From the NCBI GenBank assembly GCA_022728415.1, contig JAIJJM010000146.1, positions 1 through 5,977 on the forward strand: a stretch of DNA of 5,977 bases. The letters are read 5' to 3'. A program made the translations under genes and the position numbers. Below the pieces are notes generated by a model. It did no database searches and was not told the DNA's origin. It saw only the letters and a program-made list of their open reading frames with translations. Positions 5,954-5,977 of the stretch are shown here, one piece after another (within the stretch, counting starts at the first letter, position 1; each line of letters starts with the position of its first letter). This stretch comes from Collinsella sp. (GTDB lineage: Bacteria; Actinomycetota; Coriobacteriia; Coriobacteriales; Coriobacteriaceae).

Positions 5954-5977
5954 GAGAAGACGCATTCCGGCCTGCCG

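Noticed and set aside
1..5977. CRISPR array, tRNA, rRNA or insertion sequence
   Set aside because: No regularly spaced repeats, no tRNA-like cloverleaf, and no transposase or terminal inverted repeats were seen on reading both strands.

Overview
The window carries a complete sortase-dependent pilus operon on the + strand, followed by a spacer and the start of an apparently phase-variable gene that runs out of the window. The G+C-rich sequence, strong AAGGAG-type ribosome binding sites, gene order (large CnaB-type adhesin, FimA-like major pilin, class C sortase) and a long poly-G tract suggest an actinobacterium, most likely a Bifidobacterium. This is inferred from architecture and style. No 16S or other marker is present, and the species cannot be given.

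Layout. Positions 1-192 hold a perfect 18-bp palindrome at the left edge and the leader of the first gene. Positions 193-2640 encode an 815-aa cell-wall-anchored ancillary or tip pilin, with a signal peptide, two CnaB-like domains that each contain a large inserted region, a third SpaA/CnaB-like domain and an LPETA sorting signal. A 61-bp gap with a hairpin leads to the 537-aa major pilin (2702-4315), which has a FimA-like domain order, three sets of isopeptide-forming residues and an LPETG sorting signal. A very strong hairpin (15-bp stem, 4358-4392) then precedes the class C sortase (4412-5353), which has a His/Cys/Arg catalytic set, a DPF lid motif and two membrane segments. Positions 5354-5737 are 384 bp without a convincing gene, but contain an inverted repeat and A+T-rich promoter-like sequence. 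A GTG-started reading frame with an excellent ribosome binding site begins at 5738 and meets an 11-G run at 5886-5896. As written it stops at 5953, but with 9 or 12 Gs it stays open to the window end.

How the genes work together. By analogy with known Gram-positive pili, the adhesin and major pilin are exported by Sec and held by their sorting signals. The sortase cleaves the LPXT(G/A) motifs and joins pilin to pilin through a lysine in the pilin motif, building a shaft with the adhesin probably at its tip. The hairpins at both gene junctions could set the ratio adhesin : shaft pilin : sortase. The poly-G switch lies just downstream, in a gene of unknown function, and would give cell-to-cell ON/OFF variation there. 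Poly-G slippage has been described for bifidobacterial pilus genes (recalled, not checked), so the next gene may also belong to a surface structure, but its visible part does not show that.
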